From an uncultured bacterium (lineage in GTDB: Bacteria; Planctomycetota; UBA8108; UBA1146): a stretch of 44,494 bases of DNA. Under the pieces are notes generated by a model. It saw nothing but the letters and a program-made list of their open reading frames with translations, was not told where the DNA came from and did no database searches. Below, piece after piece: positions 19,443-28,264 of this stretch. A program made the position numbers and the translations under genes. The stretch is from contig CALEHF010000309.1 in assembly GCA_937876125.1 (NCBI GenBank), positions 1 through 44,494 on the forward strand. Direction: 5' to 3'. Every line of letters starts with the position of its first letter. The stretch's first letter is position 1.

Positions 19443-20161
19443 TAGCTCGTCCCCCTCGACCGATGGGCTTGCTGACCGCGCAGCTTCCGCGCCCCGCGCT
19501 CGGAAAGGACCAGCGCGACGAGGGCGATCACCACCGAGATCGCGACCAAACGCCCGACGCGAAGTTCACCCCCCGGGCTCTGCAACTCGGTGAAGATCAG
19601 GAGCGGCAAGGTGCGAGTGCTCCCTTCGATGTTGCCCGCGAAGGTGATCGTGGCTCCGAACTCCCCGAGCGCGCGCGCGAAGCAAAGGAGGGTTCCCGCC
19701 GCGATACCCGGGGTCGCCAGCGGAAGCGAGACGCGCCACCACGTGGCGAGAGCACTCTTGCCCAAAGTCCGCGCGGCGTCTTCCAAGTTCGGATCGACCG
19801 CCTCGAAGGCGAGGCGCGCCGAGCGCACCAACAATGGAAACGCCATGACTGCACCAGCGATGACGACCGCCCAGGGAGTGAACGCGACCTCGATCCCCAT
19901 CGTTCGGAGCGCACTCCCGACCACTCCGTTGCGTCCGAGCACCGCGAGCAGCGCGTATCCGACGACGACCGGAGGGAGCACCAGCGGCAAGTGCACCGCC
20001 GTGTCGAGCAGGGTCTTCCCGAAGAACTGGCGTCGGGCGAGGAGCCACGCCACCGCGATCCCCGGCGGCAGGCACAGAAGTGCGACGCCGACCGAGGTGA
20101 GCGCACTGAGGAGCAGCGCGTTCACCTCGCTCGGGTTGAGGAAGGCGAGGAGAGACATCAT
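19442..20161 (-). CDS. modB: molybdate ABC transporter permease ModB
   Basis: 'LPLVLPPVVVGYALL', 'EDAARTLGKSALATWWRVSLPLATPGIAAGTLLCFARALGEFGATITFAGN'. Confidence 0.93.
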   Translation of the reverse strand: MMSLLAFLNPSEVNALLLSALTSVGVALLCLPPGIAVAWLLARRQFFGKTLLDTAVHLPLVLPPVVVGYALLAVLGRNGVVGSALRTMGIEVAFTPWAVVIAGAVMAFPLLVRSARLAFEAVDPNLEDAARTLGKSALATWWRVSLPLATPGIAAGTLLCFARALGEFGATITFAGNIEGSTRTLPLLIFTELQSPGGELRVGRLVAISVVIALVALVLSERGARKLRGQQAHRSRGTS

Positions 20162-20934
20162 CGACCCGCTCGCTCTGGCGCGGGTTCCGACGACGGATCG
20201 ACCGTGAAACCGTGGCCGAGAAGCATCTGTCTCGCGGCTTCGGAGGTGAGTTTCTCGAGGAGCGCAGTGGTCCCTTCCGCCGCACCCACGACCGGAACGA
20301 TCCACAACTCGATCGGATCGTGATGGGCCGGATCGATCTCCTCGAGGATTCGCAGATCGCTCCGCCCGACGGCATCCGTGCGATAGAGGATCGCGACGTC
20401 CGCCTCACCCAAAAGCAGATACTCGAGCGCACCGCGGGCATCCGCCGCCGGGAGCAGCCGTTCTCGCCATTCGCTCCACCGACCGGTCGAAATGAGCGCC
20501 TGCTTCGCGTAGATGCCGAGGGGTACATGGGCGGGATCCCCGATGGCGACACGTCGCGGAAGCGTCTCGAGATCGGAAGGACCCTCGGCACGAGTGGCGA
20601 TCACCAAGGAGTTCCGCGCGAAAATCTGCTTTCGGTCTCGATCTATGCAGTTCTTCTCGGCGAGCGTTCGGAGCCAAATCGGGTGCGCAGAGATGAAGAG
20701 GTCGGCGCGGGCCCCCGCGGCGATCTGCCGGGCGAGAGTCGAACTGGCGGCACCGTGAACGGCAATTTCTCCGCCCACGAGCTCTTCGACAACCGACAGC
20801 GTGCTGGAAGCGGTGAAGATCGTGAGGGGGCGGGCGCGGTCCGCTCGGCACCCCGAGAGGCTCGAAAAGACCAGCAACGTCGCAAGCGCCACTAGGCCTG
20901 CTAGCCCCGCCAGCTCGATGTCGAGAACGCGCAT
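20158..20934 (-). CDS. modA: molybdate ABC transporter substrate-binding lipoprotein ModA
   Basis: 'TIFTASSTLSVVEELV...GAASSTLARQIAAGARADLFISAHPIWLRTL...'; signal peptide with 'LSGC' lipobox; overlaps modB. Confidence 0.9.
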   Translation of the reverse strand: MRVLDIELAGLAGLVALATLLVFSSLSGCRADRARPLTIFTASSTLSVVEELVGGEIAVHGAASSTLARQIAAGARADLFISAHPIWLRTLAEKNCIDRDRKQIFARNSLVIATRAEGPSDLETLPRRVAIGDPAHVPLGIYAKQALISTGRWSEWRERLLPAADARGALEYLLLGEADVAILYRTDAVGRSDLRILEEIDPAHHDPIELWIVPVVGAAEGTTALLEKLTSEAARQMLLGHGFTVDPSSEPAPERAGR

Positions 20935-20975
20935 GGCGTGCCTCTCGCTGGGGGGTGACTCCGCGCAGTGCTCGG

Positions 20976-22049
20976 TTAGTCGACGCTGAAGAGCGAGCCG
21001 TTCTTCGTCTCGAGGAAGCGGTCGAACGGGATCGACTCTTGGTGGAGGAACCCTTCCGAGGGAAGAACTCCTTCGGCAACCATCTCGACGACAGCACAGA
21101 CGGACGCGGCGGTGGTCCACGAGATCGCACGCCACTTCTCGCCGTCGATGTCCATGGGGTAGAACGCCTCGACGTACTCCTCGCGCTTCAGCTGACCGTC
21201 TTGCCAACCGGCGACCGCAGCATGCACGTAGACAACATCGTCATCGACCGGCGGCTTCGCATTGACCAAAATCTCACCCGCGAGCTTGCGGTTATCGCGC
21301 ATGTGCAGCTCATGGAAGAAGAAGCGCATCTGCGCACAGTGACCGGGATAGCGCATCGTCTTGTAGTTGAGTTCCTGGACCTTACCGAGATAGGTGTCGC
21401 ACATCGTGCCAAGACCACCCGAAGTTGTGAACGCCTCGAGGCGCATGCCGTTGATGACGATCGTCTCGTTCTGGCTGAGGGACGGCAGCATCGTCCGGCG
21501 CCCCTCGCGGATCACTTCGCAGTCGTTGAGGTACTCGTTGACGACACCCTCCGGCGACCAGTTGAACGCGTAGCCGAGGAGTCCACTCGGGTGCTCCGGT
21601 AACGCGCCGACACGCAACTCCATCGAGCGCAGTTCATCGAAGTCGTTCGCGAGGGACGCACCGACGATTCCGATGAATCCTGGAGCGAGTCCGCACTGCG
21701 GTGCGAGGACCGATTTCGAGTCCTTCGCCAGCTCGAGGATCAACTTCGTCGAAGGAACATCTTCGGTCAGATCGAAGTAGTGGATCCCGCGGGCGTGGGC
21801 CGCCTTCGCAATCGCCAAGTTGAGGTTGTAGGGAAGACAGGCGACCACCGCATCGTTGCCATCGACCAGACCGCCGATGATGCTCTCGTCGGAGACATCC
21901 GCTTGGCGGGTCTCGAAGGGAAGATTCGACTTCTCGTGACCGTCGATTCCGGTGACCGTGAAGCCGGTGCGCGCGAGGAGGACCCCGACCAGACTGCCGA
22001 CCTTGCCAAGACCGAAGACGGCAATGCGCTCGATCGAATGACCCATCAT
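20976..22049 (-). CDS. saccharopine dehydrogenase family protein
   Basis: Rossmann start 'IERIAVFGLGKVGSLVGVLLARTGFTVTGID', 'GNDAVVACLPYNLNLAIAKAAHARGIHYFDLTED', 'PQCGLAPGFIGI'. Confidence 0.88.
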   Translation of the reverse strand: MMGHSIERIAVFGLGKVGSLVGVLLARTGFTVTGIDGHEKSNLPFETRQADVSDESIIGGLVDGNDAVVACLPYNLNLAIAKAAHARGIHYFDLTEDVPSTKLILELAKDSKSVLAPQCGLAPGFIGIVGASLANDFDELRSMELRVGALPEHPSGLLGYAFNWSPEGVVNEYLNDCEVIREGRRTMLPSLSQNETIVINGMRLEAFTTSGGLGTMCDTYLGKVQELNYKTMRYPGHCAQMRFFFHELHMRDNRKLAGEILVNAKPPVDDDVVYVHAAVAGWQDGQLKREEYVEAFYPMDIDGEKWRAISWTTAASVCAVVEMVAEGVLPSEGFLHQESIPFDRFLETKNGSLFSVD

Positions 22050-22166
22050 TTTACCTCGCAATAGTTTACAGAGACGATCTCTCCGGGACCCCGCGATCGA
22101 CACCGACAGCTCGAAGCCAGCCAGCGCCACGCGGACGTCCCCGTGTATCGGCAGGATCGGGGTCGC

Positions 22167-22196
22167 GGCGTGAGAGGAACAGGCGTGAGAGGAACA
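22167..22196. repeat. perfect 15-bp tandem duplication
   Basis: ggcgtgagaggaaca repeated twice head-to-tail. Confidence 0.95.
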
Positions 22197-22417
22197 TGGT
22201 AGCCATCCGAGGCTGAGCGGGGCAACCAGATCCACCCCCCAGCCCAGCTTCCCGGGTATCGAGAACGGCCCTCATCCGTGGTTTACTACGGCCAGCTCGG
22301 AGTTCGGGGCTCACCGTCGGCCTCTTGGCTCCACGCGAGAAACGTTCCGGTCCGAGGGGCCGATTCCACTGATCCCGGAAGTGTGGGGATCTTCGATCTT
22401 GCCGAGAGGACCGACTC

Positions 22418-22705
22418 TTGGGGAACAAACTGTACGTGGGCAACATCGCCTACGAAGACGATCGGGACATGCTCAACGAGGCGTTTTCCCGTTACGGGAC
22501 GATCACCGACTGCACCATCATCATCGATCGTGAGACCGGGCGCAGCAAAGGCTTCGGTTTCGTCGAAATGAGCTCGGATGCAGAAGCACAGGCTGCACTC
22601 GAAGCGCTGGATGGTTTCGAGATGGAGGGACGCGAGCTGCGCGTCAGCGAAGCGCGCCCGCGCGAGGACCGCGGTTCTCGCGGCGGCGGTGGGTCCCGCT
22701 ACTGA
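22418..22705 (+). CDS. RNA-binding protein with a single RRM domain
   Basis: 'GNKLYVGNIAYEDDRDMLNEAFSRYGTITDCTIIIDRETGRSKGFGFVEMSSDAEAQAALEALDGFEMEGRELRVSEARPRED' (RNP2/RNP1); TTG start. Confidence 0.95.
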   Translation: MGNKLYVGNIAYEDDRDMLNEAFSRYGTITDCTIIIDRETGRSKGFGFVEMSSDAEAQAALEALDGFEMEGRELRVSEARPREDRGSRGGGGSRY

Positions 22706-22850
22706 CGCGCCTCCCCGCAGTGACACTCAGAGCGGGTCAGCCTCGCTCCCTCGGGGCGACAACTCCTCATCCAGATCCGCGCCATCCGCGGGGTCGTGCC
22801 AGGGTCTGGGTCGTGCCTCCGGGGAGCAGGCAGTCAGGGCGCTGGCGGCA

Positions 22851-22886
22851 GGGTGCTTTCAGAGAGACGGGGTGCTTTCAGAGAGA
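22851..22886. repeat. 17-bp perfect direct repeat, 19-bp period
   Basis: gggtgctttcagagaga at 22851-22867 and 22870-22886. Confidence 0.9.
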
Positions 22887-23254
22887 GGAGTCCTCGCCCT
22901 CTCCTTCCGTCGCCTACGAATCCAGAAGCCGACTGCGACCCCGATGGCCATCATCCCGAAGAAAGTGGTCCAACCGCGGCCAGAGATGAATGCGTCGAGG
23001 CAAGAGAGAACCAGTCCGGACCCCAGGGATGCGATCAAGATACGGTCCTGCAACTCGGCTCCGCGTACGAAGCAAAAGAGCGCAAGTCCAAGAAACATGA
23101 CCCCCTCGGCTGCGGGCGCGAGCGCAGCGAGCGGCTCATCGATGCGGCTGATGAGAGACGCGCGGACGATCCCGAACAGAGCGAAACTGAGCATGCCCAA
23201 ACCGAAGATCACGCGGGCGGATCGATCGCGGCGGGGATTCGGGGGCTCGATCAT
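22859..23254 (-). CDS. hypothetical integral membrane protein
   Basis: 131 aa with about four hydrophobic segments; C-terminus lies in the 17-bp repeat. Confidence 0.6.
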   Translation of the reverse strand: MIEPPNPRRDRSARVIFGLGMLSFALFGIVRASLISRIDEPLAALAPAAEGVMFLGLALFCFVRGAELQDRILIASLGSGLVLSCLDAFISGRGWTTFFGMMAIGVAVGFWIRRRRKERARTPLSESTPSL

Positions 23255-23505
23255 TCAGTCACGCGCTTCGAACACTCTTTTCCCGTCACTCCCGCGACGA
23301 TCCAGCTCTCGAGCAAGAAAGCGGGGCTCGACCCGCGAGCCGGCTCTCGCCCCCTCGCCGACCGAACCCCGCTTCGCATCCGCAGACTCAGGAGAGCTGC
23401 AAAATCAGAGGGCACGATTCGGAGAGTTTTCCCCTCTCGCACCGCTCTTCCCTCTCGCGTCACGGAGCAATGGACGCTGGGGCGATCCGAATCGTGACCT
23501 CTGAT

Positions 23506-23748
23506 TTAGGCAATGGTGTCGGGATCCACCACATAGCATTCGCGCCCCGGGCGGCACATGTCAGCCGCGACATCGAGCTCGTCGGGACCGTGCCCGCACA
23601 TCGTGCGCAGGCAATGGAAGATCGCGGTGTCCGCGGTGAAGGAATCCTCGTACGCGCTGCGGCGGTACTCGGTGTTCAAGGTCATCGTTTTGGTCCGCAG
23701 GCACGGGCAGACGTCGTCGGTGAGGAACACCGGCTTCTGATTCGCCAT
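23506..23748 (-). CDS. small Cys-rich protein of unknown function, last gene of the Mo-hydroxylase operon
   Basis: 80 aa 'MANQKPVFLTDDVCPCLRTKTMTLNTEYRRSAYEDSFTADTAIFHCLRTMCGHGPDELDVAADMCRPGRECYVVDPDTIA'; six Cys; starts 3 bp past the stop of the FAD subunit gene. Confidence 0.7.
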   Translation of the reverse strand: MANQKPVFLTDDVCPCLRTKTMTLNTEYRRSAYEDSFTADTAIFHCLRTMCGHGPDELDVAADMCRPGRECYVVDPDTIA

Positions 23749-23751
23749 CGG

Positions 23752-24741
23752 TTAGCCCTTTCTTCCGCGCTCGAGGGCGGTGGCGACCGCGCGACGCAAC
23801 GTCGCCTTCACCAACGCCAACTTGTATCCGTTGTGCTCGAGCGGGGTCGCGCCCTCGACCGCCTTGTCGCACGCCTTCGAGATCGCTTTCTCACTGGGCT
23901 TGCCGAGCAAGAGCTTCTCGACCGCCGGCAGGCGCAGAGGGCGTGGCGCGACCGCACTGAGCACGACGCGCGCGCTCTTCACCGACGCGCCCTGCATGTC
24001 GAGGAGCACTGTCGATCCGACCAGCGCCCAGTCGAAGGACTGCTTCTCGCGCACTTCCACGTAGGACTCACCCATCCCGCGCGCGGCCGCCGGAATGGTC
24101 ACGTGCGTGATCAGCTCGTTGGGCGCGAGGATGTTCTCGACCATGACGTTCTTGTCAGGGTCGACGAAGAACGCGTCCATCGTCACTTCACGCGTTCCTG
24201 CCGGCCCACGGACGGTCAAGACCGCATCGTAGGCGAGCAACACTGGCGCGAGGTTCGAGGCGTGAACCGCGCAGCACGTTCCGTTGTCGAAGATGGTGTG
24301 GAACTCGTTCTCACCCTCTTGGGCGTAGCAGGTGGCGCCGCCCTTCTTCTTGCAGGTGTAGTCGGGGTGGCGGAAGTACCAGCAACGCGGACGCTGGCAA
24401 AGGCCGCCGCCGATCGTCGCGGCGTTCCGCACTTGCGGCGTCGCGCACTTGAGAATGGTCTCGACGAACGCCGGGTGATGCTTCGCGATTCCCGCGTGTT
24501 CGGCGACCTCTGAGTGTGTCGCCAACGCCCCGATGATGGTCGCCTCGGGTGTCACCTCGATCGAGCGGAGCCCCGGGATCCCCTTCAGGTTCACCAGGCG
24601 CTCCGGAGTCTCGACCCGCTCCTTGATCGTCGCCAAGAGATCGGTGCCCCCGGCGAGGTGGCGCGACTCGATGAAGCTTCCGCCGCTCGCCGCGACCGCC
24701 TCGTCGAGGGTGCGCGGCTGGGCCAATTCGAATGACTTCAA
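23752..24741 (-). CDS. xanthine dehydrogenase family FAD-binding subunit with [4Fe-4S]-type Cys loop (PaoB/YagS-like)
   Basis: TTG start overlapping the Mo-subunit stop; 'HLAGGTDLLATIKERVETPERLVNLKGI', 'RNAATIGGGLCQRPRCWYFRHPDYTCKKKGGATCYAQEGENEFHTIFDNGTCCAVHASNLAPVLLAYDA'. Confidence 0.9.
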   Translation of the reverse strand: MKSFELAQPRTLDEAVAASGGSFIESRHLAGGTDLLATIKERVETPERLVNLKGIPGLRSIEVTPEATIIGALATHSEVAEHAGIAKHHPAFVETILKCATPQVRNAATIGGGLCQRPRCWYFRHPDYTCKKKGGATCYAQEGENEFHTIFDNGTCCAVHASNLAPVLLAYDAVLTVRGPAGTREVTMDAFFVDPDKNVMVENILAPNELITHVTIPAAARGMGESYVEVREKQSFDWALVGSTVLLDMQGASVKSARVVLSAVAPRPLRLPAVEKLLLGKPSEKAISKACDKAVEGATPLEHNGYKLALVKATLRRAVATALERGRKG

Positions 24742-27068
24742 AGGCTCGTTCCCTTCTTCTCGCTCGCAGCTCGAGTGCGCGGCACCTTGCCCAGCGCTTC
24801 GAGCACCTTCCGCGGCGTGATCGGAAGCTCGGTGATCCGGACTCCGATCGCATCGGCCACCGCGTTCGCGACCGCGGCTGCGGTCGCGACGATCGGCGGC
24901 TCTCCGAGTCCCATCACTCCCGTGTTGCTCTTGCCATTGAAGACGTCGAGCATCACGACGTCGATCTCGGGGCAATCCGCCGCGCCGAGGATCTTGTAAC
25001 TCTCCATATCGGCGTTGACCATCCGCCCCTCTTGGCGGTCCATCGTGCGCCGCTCGAACAGTGCGTAGCTGACCCCTTGGATCACGCCACCGCGCACTTG
25101 GCTCTCTGCGAGCTTCGGGTTGATCAACTTGCCCGCGTCGGCAACTGCGGTGACCTTCTCCACTCGGACTTCCCCGGTCTCGAGGTCGACCGCAACTTCC
25201 GCGACCTGCACGCCCGCGTTGGTATCTTCGAACCCAGCGTAGTTGGGGCGACGACGGCCGAGCGTCGGGCGATCGCGCAAAACTTCGATCGCATCTTCAT
25301 CGAGGAGCGCGCAGGCGGCCCGGAATGAGATGAGCGCATTGCCGCTGCCATCGACAACCGAGCCGTGCTTGAGGTCGAGGCCGGCCGCATCCCAACTCTT
25401 GCGATCGGCGACCGCGTCGAGGAGCTTCCGTTTCGCGTCGTGGGCCGCGAGGCGCACCGCGGGGGTGAGCGATCCGATCGTCGTCGAACCGCCACTCGCC
25501 GGCCCGCGCGGATCATCGGTGTTGCCGATGAACACTGTGACGTCGGCGAGTCCGAGCCCGAGCTCCTCTGCCGTGACCTGACCCATGATCGTGCGGGTGC
25601 CGGTCCCGATGTCCTGAGCACCGTTTCGTACTTCGACGGTTCCGTTCTTCAGGATGCGAACCAAGGCCGACGCGCCGCCGCCCCCCGCAGAGAACCAGAG
25701 GCTGCTCGCCATGCCGATCCCTCGGCGCACCGAACCGCTCGCGACCCCCTTGCCGCGCTTGTCCTGCCACTTCGTGCGCTTCGCTGCGATCTCGTACTCG
25801 GCCTTTCGAACCTTGTGGCTATCGTTGCGCCGACGCAGCTCGAGGGGATCCATGTCGATCGCTTTGGCCGCTTCGTCGAGCATGCTCTCGAGCGCAAACA
25901 CGCCCTGGGGCCAACCGGGCGCGCGGTGCGCCCGCGCGCCGCCGGTGTTCGTGCGCACCCCGTACTCCACCTTGTCGATTTCTCCTAATTTGTAGAGCGC
26001 ATCGTTGTGCGCACCCGCGCCACCGGTCCCAGCGCCGGGCGTGCCCCAGCTGCGAATTCGGTACGCGAGGATCTTCCCTTCTCGATCGAGGCCCATCGTG
26101 AGCTTCTGCTTCGAGTCCGGTCGGTTGCCGACCGCGGTCTGCTCGGCCCGACGCGTGAGCATGACTCGCACCGGCGCGCCCGCCTCTTTTGCGAGCATGG
26201 CGCCGATCACTCCTTCGCGACCCGCGGAGAACTTCGAGCCGAAGCCGCCGCCGACATGGTCGCAGATCACCTGCGGAGTCGTCCCGGTGCGACGCCCGAG
26301 CTCGCCCTGCACCCCAAAGGTCGCTTGCGTCGACGCGTGGGCGATCAGCTTGCCGTCCTTCCACTCGCAAACCAGGCCGTGGGGCTCGAGGGGGCAGTGG
26401 GTCTGTACCTGGGTGCGGAAGGTGCGCGAGATGACCACAGGCGCATCTTTGAGGATCGCGTCGACCTTCTTTTCGCGCTCGGCCATGCCGTCCTGCGCCG
26501 CTTTCTCGCGCTCTTCGTTGATGGAGCCGTCACGGTCCCGCCCGAGGCGCGGAGTGGTGCGCTCCACGTTTTCTTGGTCGCGGCGCCCCACCTGCGGAGC
26601 GCCCGAGGCCATCGAATCCTCGAGCGTCACTGCGAACGGCAGCACCTCGTAATCGACGAAGATCGCGCGAAGCGCCTCTTCAGCGATCTGTTCGCTCGTC
26701 GCGCAGACCGCGGCGACTTCCGCCCCGGCAAAGCGACACGAATTCGACTCGAACAGCTCGGTCGCCTTCAGCACCGCCTTGACCCCCGGCATTTGCTCGG
26801 CAGTCGAAGTGTCGAGAGTGGTGACATTCGCGTTTGCGTGGGGACAACGAAGGATGGCGCCGTAGAGCAAACCCTTCGGCCGCTGGTCGTAGGCGTAGCG
26901 CGCGGTGCCGGTCGCCTTCGCGAGCGCGTCGAGACGGGGGTGGCTCTTGCCCACCACAGTGAGCTTGTCTGCCGGTTGGTAGGGAGGAATGTCCCCTTCG
27001 GGGAGGGTGACCGTCAGCTCCTCGTAGTGACCTTCGAAGCCAACCTGGATCTTGATCTCATCGACCAC
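24738..27068 (-). CDS. xanthine dehydrogenase family molybdopterin-binding subunit (PaoC-like)
   Basis: 776 aa; 'HVGGGFGSKFSAGREGVIGAMLAKEAGAPVRVMLTRRAEQTAVGNRPDS', 'GARAHRAPGWPQGVFALES', C-terminal 'MGLGEPPIVATAAAVANAVADAIGVRITELPITPRKVLEAL' with the expected active-site Glu. Confidence 0.95.
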   Translation of the reverse strand: MVDEIKIQVGFEGHYEELTVTLPEGDIPPYQPADKLTVVGKSHPRLDALAKATGTARYAYDQRPKGLLYGAILRCPHANANVTTLDTSTAEQMPGVKAVLKATELFESNSCRFAGAEVAAVCATSEQIAEEALRAIFVDYEVLPFAVTLEDSMASGAPQVGRRDQENVERTTPRLGRDRDGSINEEREKAAQDGMAEREKKVDAILKDAPVVISRTFRTQVQTHCPLEPHGLVCEWKDGKLIAHASTQATFGVQGELGRRTGTTPQVICDHVGGGFGSKFSAGREGVIGAMLAKEAGAPVRVMLTRRAEQTAVGNRPDSKQKLTMGLDREGKILAYRIRSWGTPGAGTGGAGAHNDALYKLGEIDKVEYGVRTNTGGARAHRAPGWPQGVFALESMLDEAAKAIDMDPLELRRRNDSHKVRKAEYEIAAKRTKWQDKRGKGVASGSVRRGIGMASSLWFSAGGGGASALVRILKNGTVEVRNGAQDIGTGTRTIMGQVTAEELGLGLADVTVFIGNTDDPRGPASGGSTTIGSLTPAVRLAAHDAKRKLLDAVADRKSWDAAGLDLKHGSVVDGSGNALISFRAACALLDEDAIEVLRDRPTLGRRRPNYAGFEDTNAGVQVAEVAVDLETGEVRVEKVTAVADAGKLINPKLAESQVRGGVIQGVSYALFERRTMDRQEGRMVNADMESYKILGAADCPEIDVVMLDVFNGKSNTGVMGLGEPPIVATAAAVANAVADAIGVRITELPITPRKVLEALGKVPRTRAASEKKGTSL

Positions 27069-27699
27069 GCCCGCCCCCTTTCTTCGCGGCTAGTTCGACC
27101 GCCTCGAAGATGTTCTGGTAGGTCCCGCAACGACAGATGTTGCCGGAGATGCCCGCAGCGATCTGCTCGCGGGTCGGGTGGGGGTTCTGTTCGAGAAGTG
27201 CGGTGCACGAGACAACCATGCCCGGTGTACAGAATCCGCACTGGAGCGCGTCGCACTCGACGAACGCCTCTTGCAGCGCTGAGGGTTTCTCTGGAGTTCC
27301 GCACCCTTCGACCGTCTGAATCTTCCGGCCGACTGCGTCGATCGCGAGCATGCTGCAGGAGTCGACGGTGCGTCCGTCGATCATCACTGTGCACGCGCCG
27401 CACGACCCGCGATCGCAGACCCGCTTGGTGCCGGTGAGACCGATCTCATCGCGGAGCGCATCCGCCAGAGTGGTCGAGGGGGGAGCGGAGATGGAACGCT
27501 CCACTCCATTGACCTCGAGCTTCATCGCGGTGGGGCCGGGCCCGAGGATGGGAACGCCATCCTCTTCGAGGCGGGCTCCGCGGGCGACCGAGGCCCCCGG
27601 GCCCGCGACGCCGACCGCCGCAACGGTCAGGCTCGCGCCCTTCAGGAATGAGCGCCGCGTGACCGCGCTCTCCGGTGGTGGTTCCGGCTTCGGTGGCAT
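27058..27699 (-). CDS. (2Fe-2S)-binding subunit of Mo hydroxylase, Tat signal (PaoA-like)
   Basis: 'TRRSFLKGASLTVAAVGVA' Tat motif; 'CDRGSCGACTVMIDGRTVDSCSMLA' and 'LQCGFCTPGMVVS...GNICRCGTYQNI'. Confidence 0.95.
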   Translation of the reverse strand: MPPKPEPPPESAVTRRSFLKGASLTVAAVGVAGPGASVARGARLEEDGVPILGPGPTAMKLEVNGVERSISAPPSTTLADALRDEIGLTGTKRVCDRGSCGACTVMIDGRTVDSCSMLAIDAVGRKIQTVEGCGTPEKPSALQEAFVECDALQCGFCTPGMVVSCTALLEQNPHPTREQIAAGISGNICRCGTYQNIFEAVELAAKKGGGRGR

Positions 27700-27782
27700 G
27701 TGGGTCCTTCCGGCGAGTGATCAGAGCGTGATCGAATCGGGTTCCGTGGGAGCAGAAAGAGGGTGCGCCACAAGAACAGAGT

Positions 27783-28187
27783 CTAGATCGGACTCTGATT
27801 CGGTTCCTGTGATTGAGTTTCAAGCTGCGAGATTCGGCGTTCCACGTCTTCCATCCGGTCTTCCATGTCGGCCCAGGAGGCGCGCTGGATCCGGTGGTGG
27901 AGTTGGTGAATAAAGCGGTCGACGGAGTCTTGGCGGAAGTACTGGGTCCCCGCGACCGTCTCGCAAGGCTCGATCATCCCCTCGCTCACGAATCCCTCGA
28001 GAATCGAGATCGGGAGCCCCATCCGTTGCGCGGCCTCTTCGCCGCGGAATCGCTTCGGCATTTCTACACCTCCGTTTGCGGGATCTTGCTGAGGACGACC
28101 CCTCGACAGCGCACCCATGAATTGATCGAGAAGACTGAGCCCGGGCGGTTTGTCCCTGCCTGACAGAGATTCCACCACGAGAGCCAT
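27783..28187 (-). CDS. MerR/excisionase-like helix-turn-helix protein with C-terminal coiled coil
   Basis: 'MPKRFRGEEAAQRMGLPISILEGFVSEGMIEPCETVAGTQYFRQDSVDRFIHQLHHRIQRASWADMEDRMEDVERRISQLETQ'; start uncertain. Confidence 0.6.
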   Translation of the reverse strand: MALVVESLSGRDKPPGLSLLDQFMGALSRGRPQQDPANGGVEMPKRFRGEEAAQRMGLPISILEGFVSEGMIEPCETVAGTQYFRQDSVDRFIHQLHHRIQRASWADMEDRMEDVERRISQLETQSQEPNQSPI

Positions 28188-28214
28188 TCTGGGCAAGGAC
28201 GGCCGCGTGGGCAA

Positions 28215-28264
28215 GGGGGGGCGGGGCTCAGGGGAGCTCGGCGTGGAGGTTGGGGGGGGGTGGG
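28215..28264 (+). other. G-run cluster, putative G-quadruplex-forming sequence
   Basis: GGGGGGG-C-GGGG-CTCA-GGGG-(17 nt)-GGGGGGGGG-T-GGG by eye. Confidence 0.5.

Noticed and set aside
26007-27437. 476-aa plus-strand ORF
   Set aside because: Antisense to the clearly real Mo-hydroxylase subunits.
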